A stretch of 5,742 nucleotides of DNA from Bacteroidales bacterium (GTDB lineage Bacteria > Bacteroidota > Bacteroidia > Bacteroidales > UBA932): contig JAFUWW010000066.1 of the NCBI GenBank assembly GCA_017471085.1, positions 1 to 5,742 on the forward strand, in the 5' to 3' direction. Shown here in pieces: positions 5,682 through 5,742 of this stretch (its first letter is position 1; the number at the start of each line of letters is the position of its first letter). The notes below the pieces were generated by a model. That model worked only from the letters and a program-made list of their open reading frames with translations. It had not been told where the DNA came from and did not search any database. The position numbers and the translations under genes are program-made.

Positions 5682-5742
5682 ACACATGTATGTGTCAGCT
5701 AAGAACCCGAGCCATAAAACAACCAGGTTTTTGCATTGAGGC

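Larger units (their letters stand above)
5286..5742. other. AT-richer non-coding stretch without a recognisable gene
   Basis: After the array the sequence becomes clearly richer in A and T. It contains a 7-bp direct repeat ATCAGTT (5337-5343 and 5350-5356, 13-bp period), T-runs at 5362-5368 and 5421-5427, a terminator-like hairpin (5457-5492) and the 42-bp direct repeat (5588-5681). The longest ATG-started frame I could follow is 48 codons (5513-5659). It crosses the direct repeat in different frames and resembles no family I know. Near the end, ACACAT/ATGTGT forms a small hairpin (about 5682-5695). Nothing supports a tRNA, rRNA or protein gene on either strand. Confidence 0.5.

Overview
The window looks like a piece of a fairly GC-rich Bacteroidota (Bacteroidales-type) chromosome. 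Three things suggest this: a xylA-xylE gene order like that of Bacteroides xylose operons, a promoter resembling the Bacteroidota TTTG / TAnnTTTG type upstream of the lemA gene, and start codons that lack clear Shine-Dalgarno sequences. The assignment is an inference; no rRNA or other marker gene is present.

Region 1 (1-2357) is xylose uptake and entry into metabolism. The 3' part of xylA (xylose isomerase, cut by the window start) is followed by a convincing intrinsic terminator and then, only 11 nt past its T-run, by a complete xylE (xylose:proton symporter of the major facilitator superfamily). XylE would bring D-xylose across the inner membrane and XylA would convert it to D-xylulose. The kinase gene xylB would be expected upstream, outside the window.

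Region 2 (2358-4679) is a two-gene envelope unit. The intergenic stretch holds a short stop-codon hairpin and a perfect 15-bp inverted repeat lying on a probable promoter. A LemA-family membrane-anchored protein and a DUF2207 membrane protein with a glycine-rich tail follow, overlapping by one base (TAGTG). Their exact role is not known.

Region 3 (4680-5742) has no convincing gene. Positions 4754-4892 hold three back-to-back elements delimited by four alternating copies of a GCCGCGTTG / CAACGCGGC arm. Positions 4990-5285 hold an exact 63-bp tandem array: four full units plus a final hairpin, each containing a CTAAAGCAC / GTGCTTTAG stem. Although the arms are unrelated, both families carry the same core next to the left arm (CACGAAATnGGnCCTGG, on the + strand in the first family and on the - strand in the second). 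A conserved core with swapped but still complementary arms is what a structured RNA or hairpin DNA element would look like. This is the most unusual thing in the window. From about 5290 the base composition becomes visibly more AT-rich, and the last part carries a 42-bp direct repeat with a small hairpin (5588-5681), a weak terminator-like hairpin, and only very short open frames.
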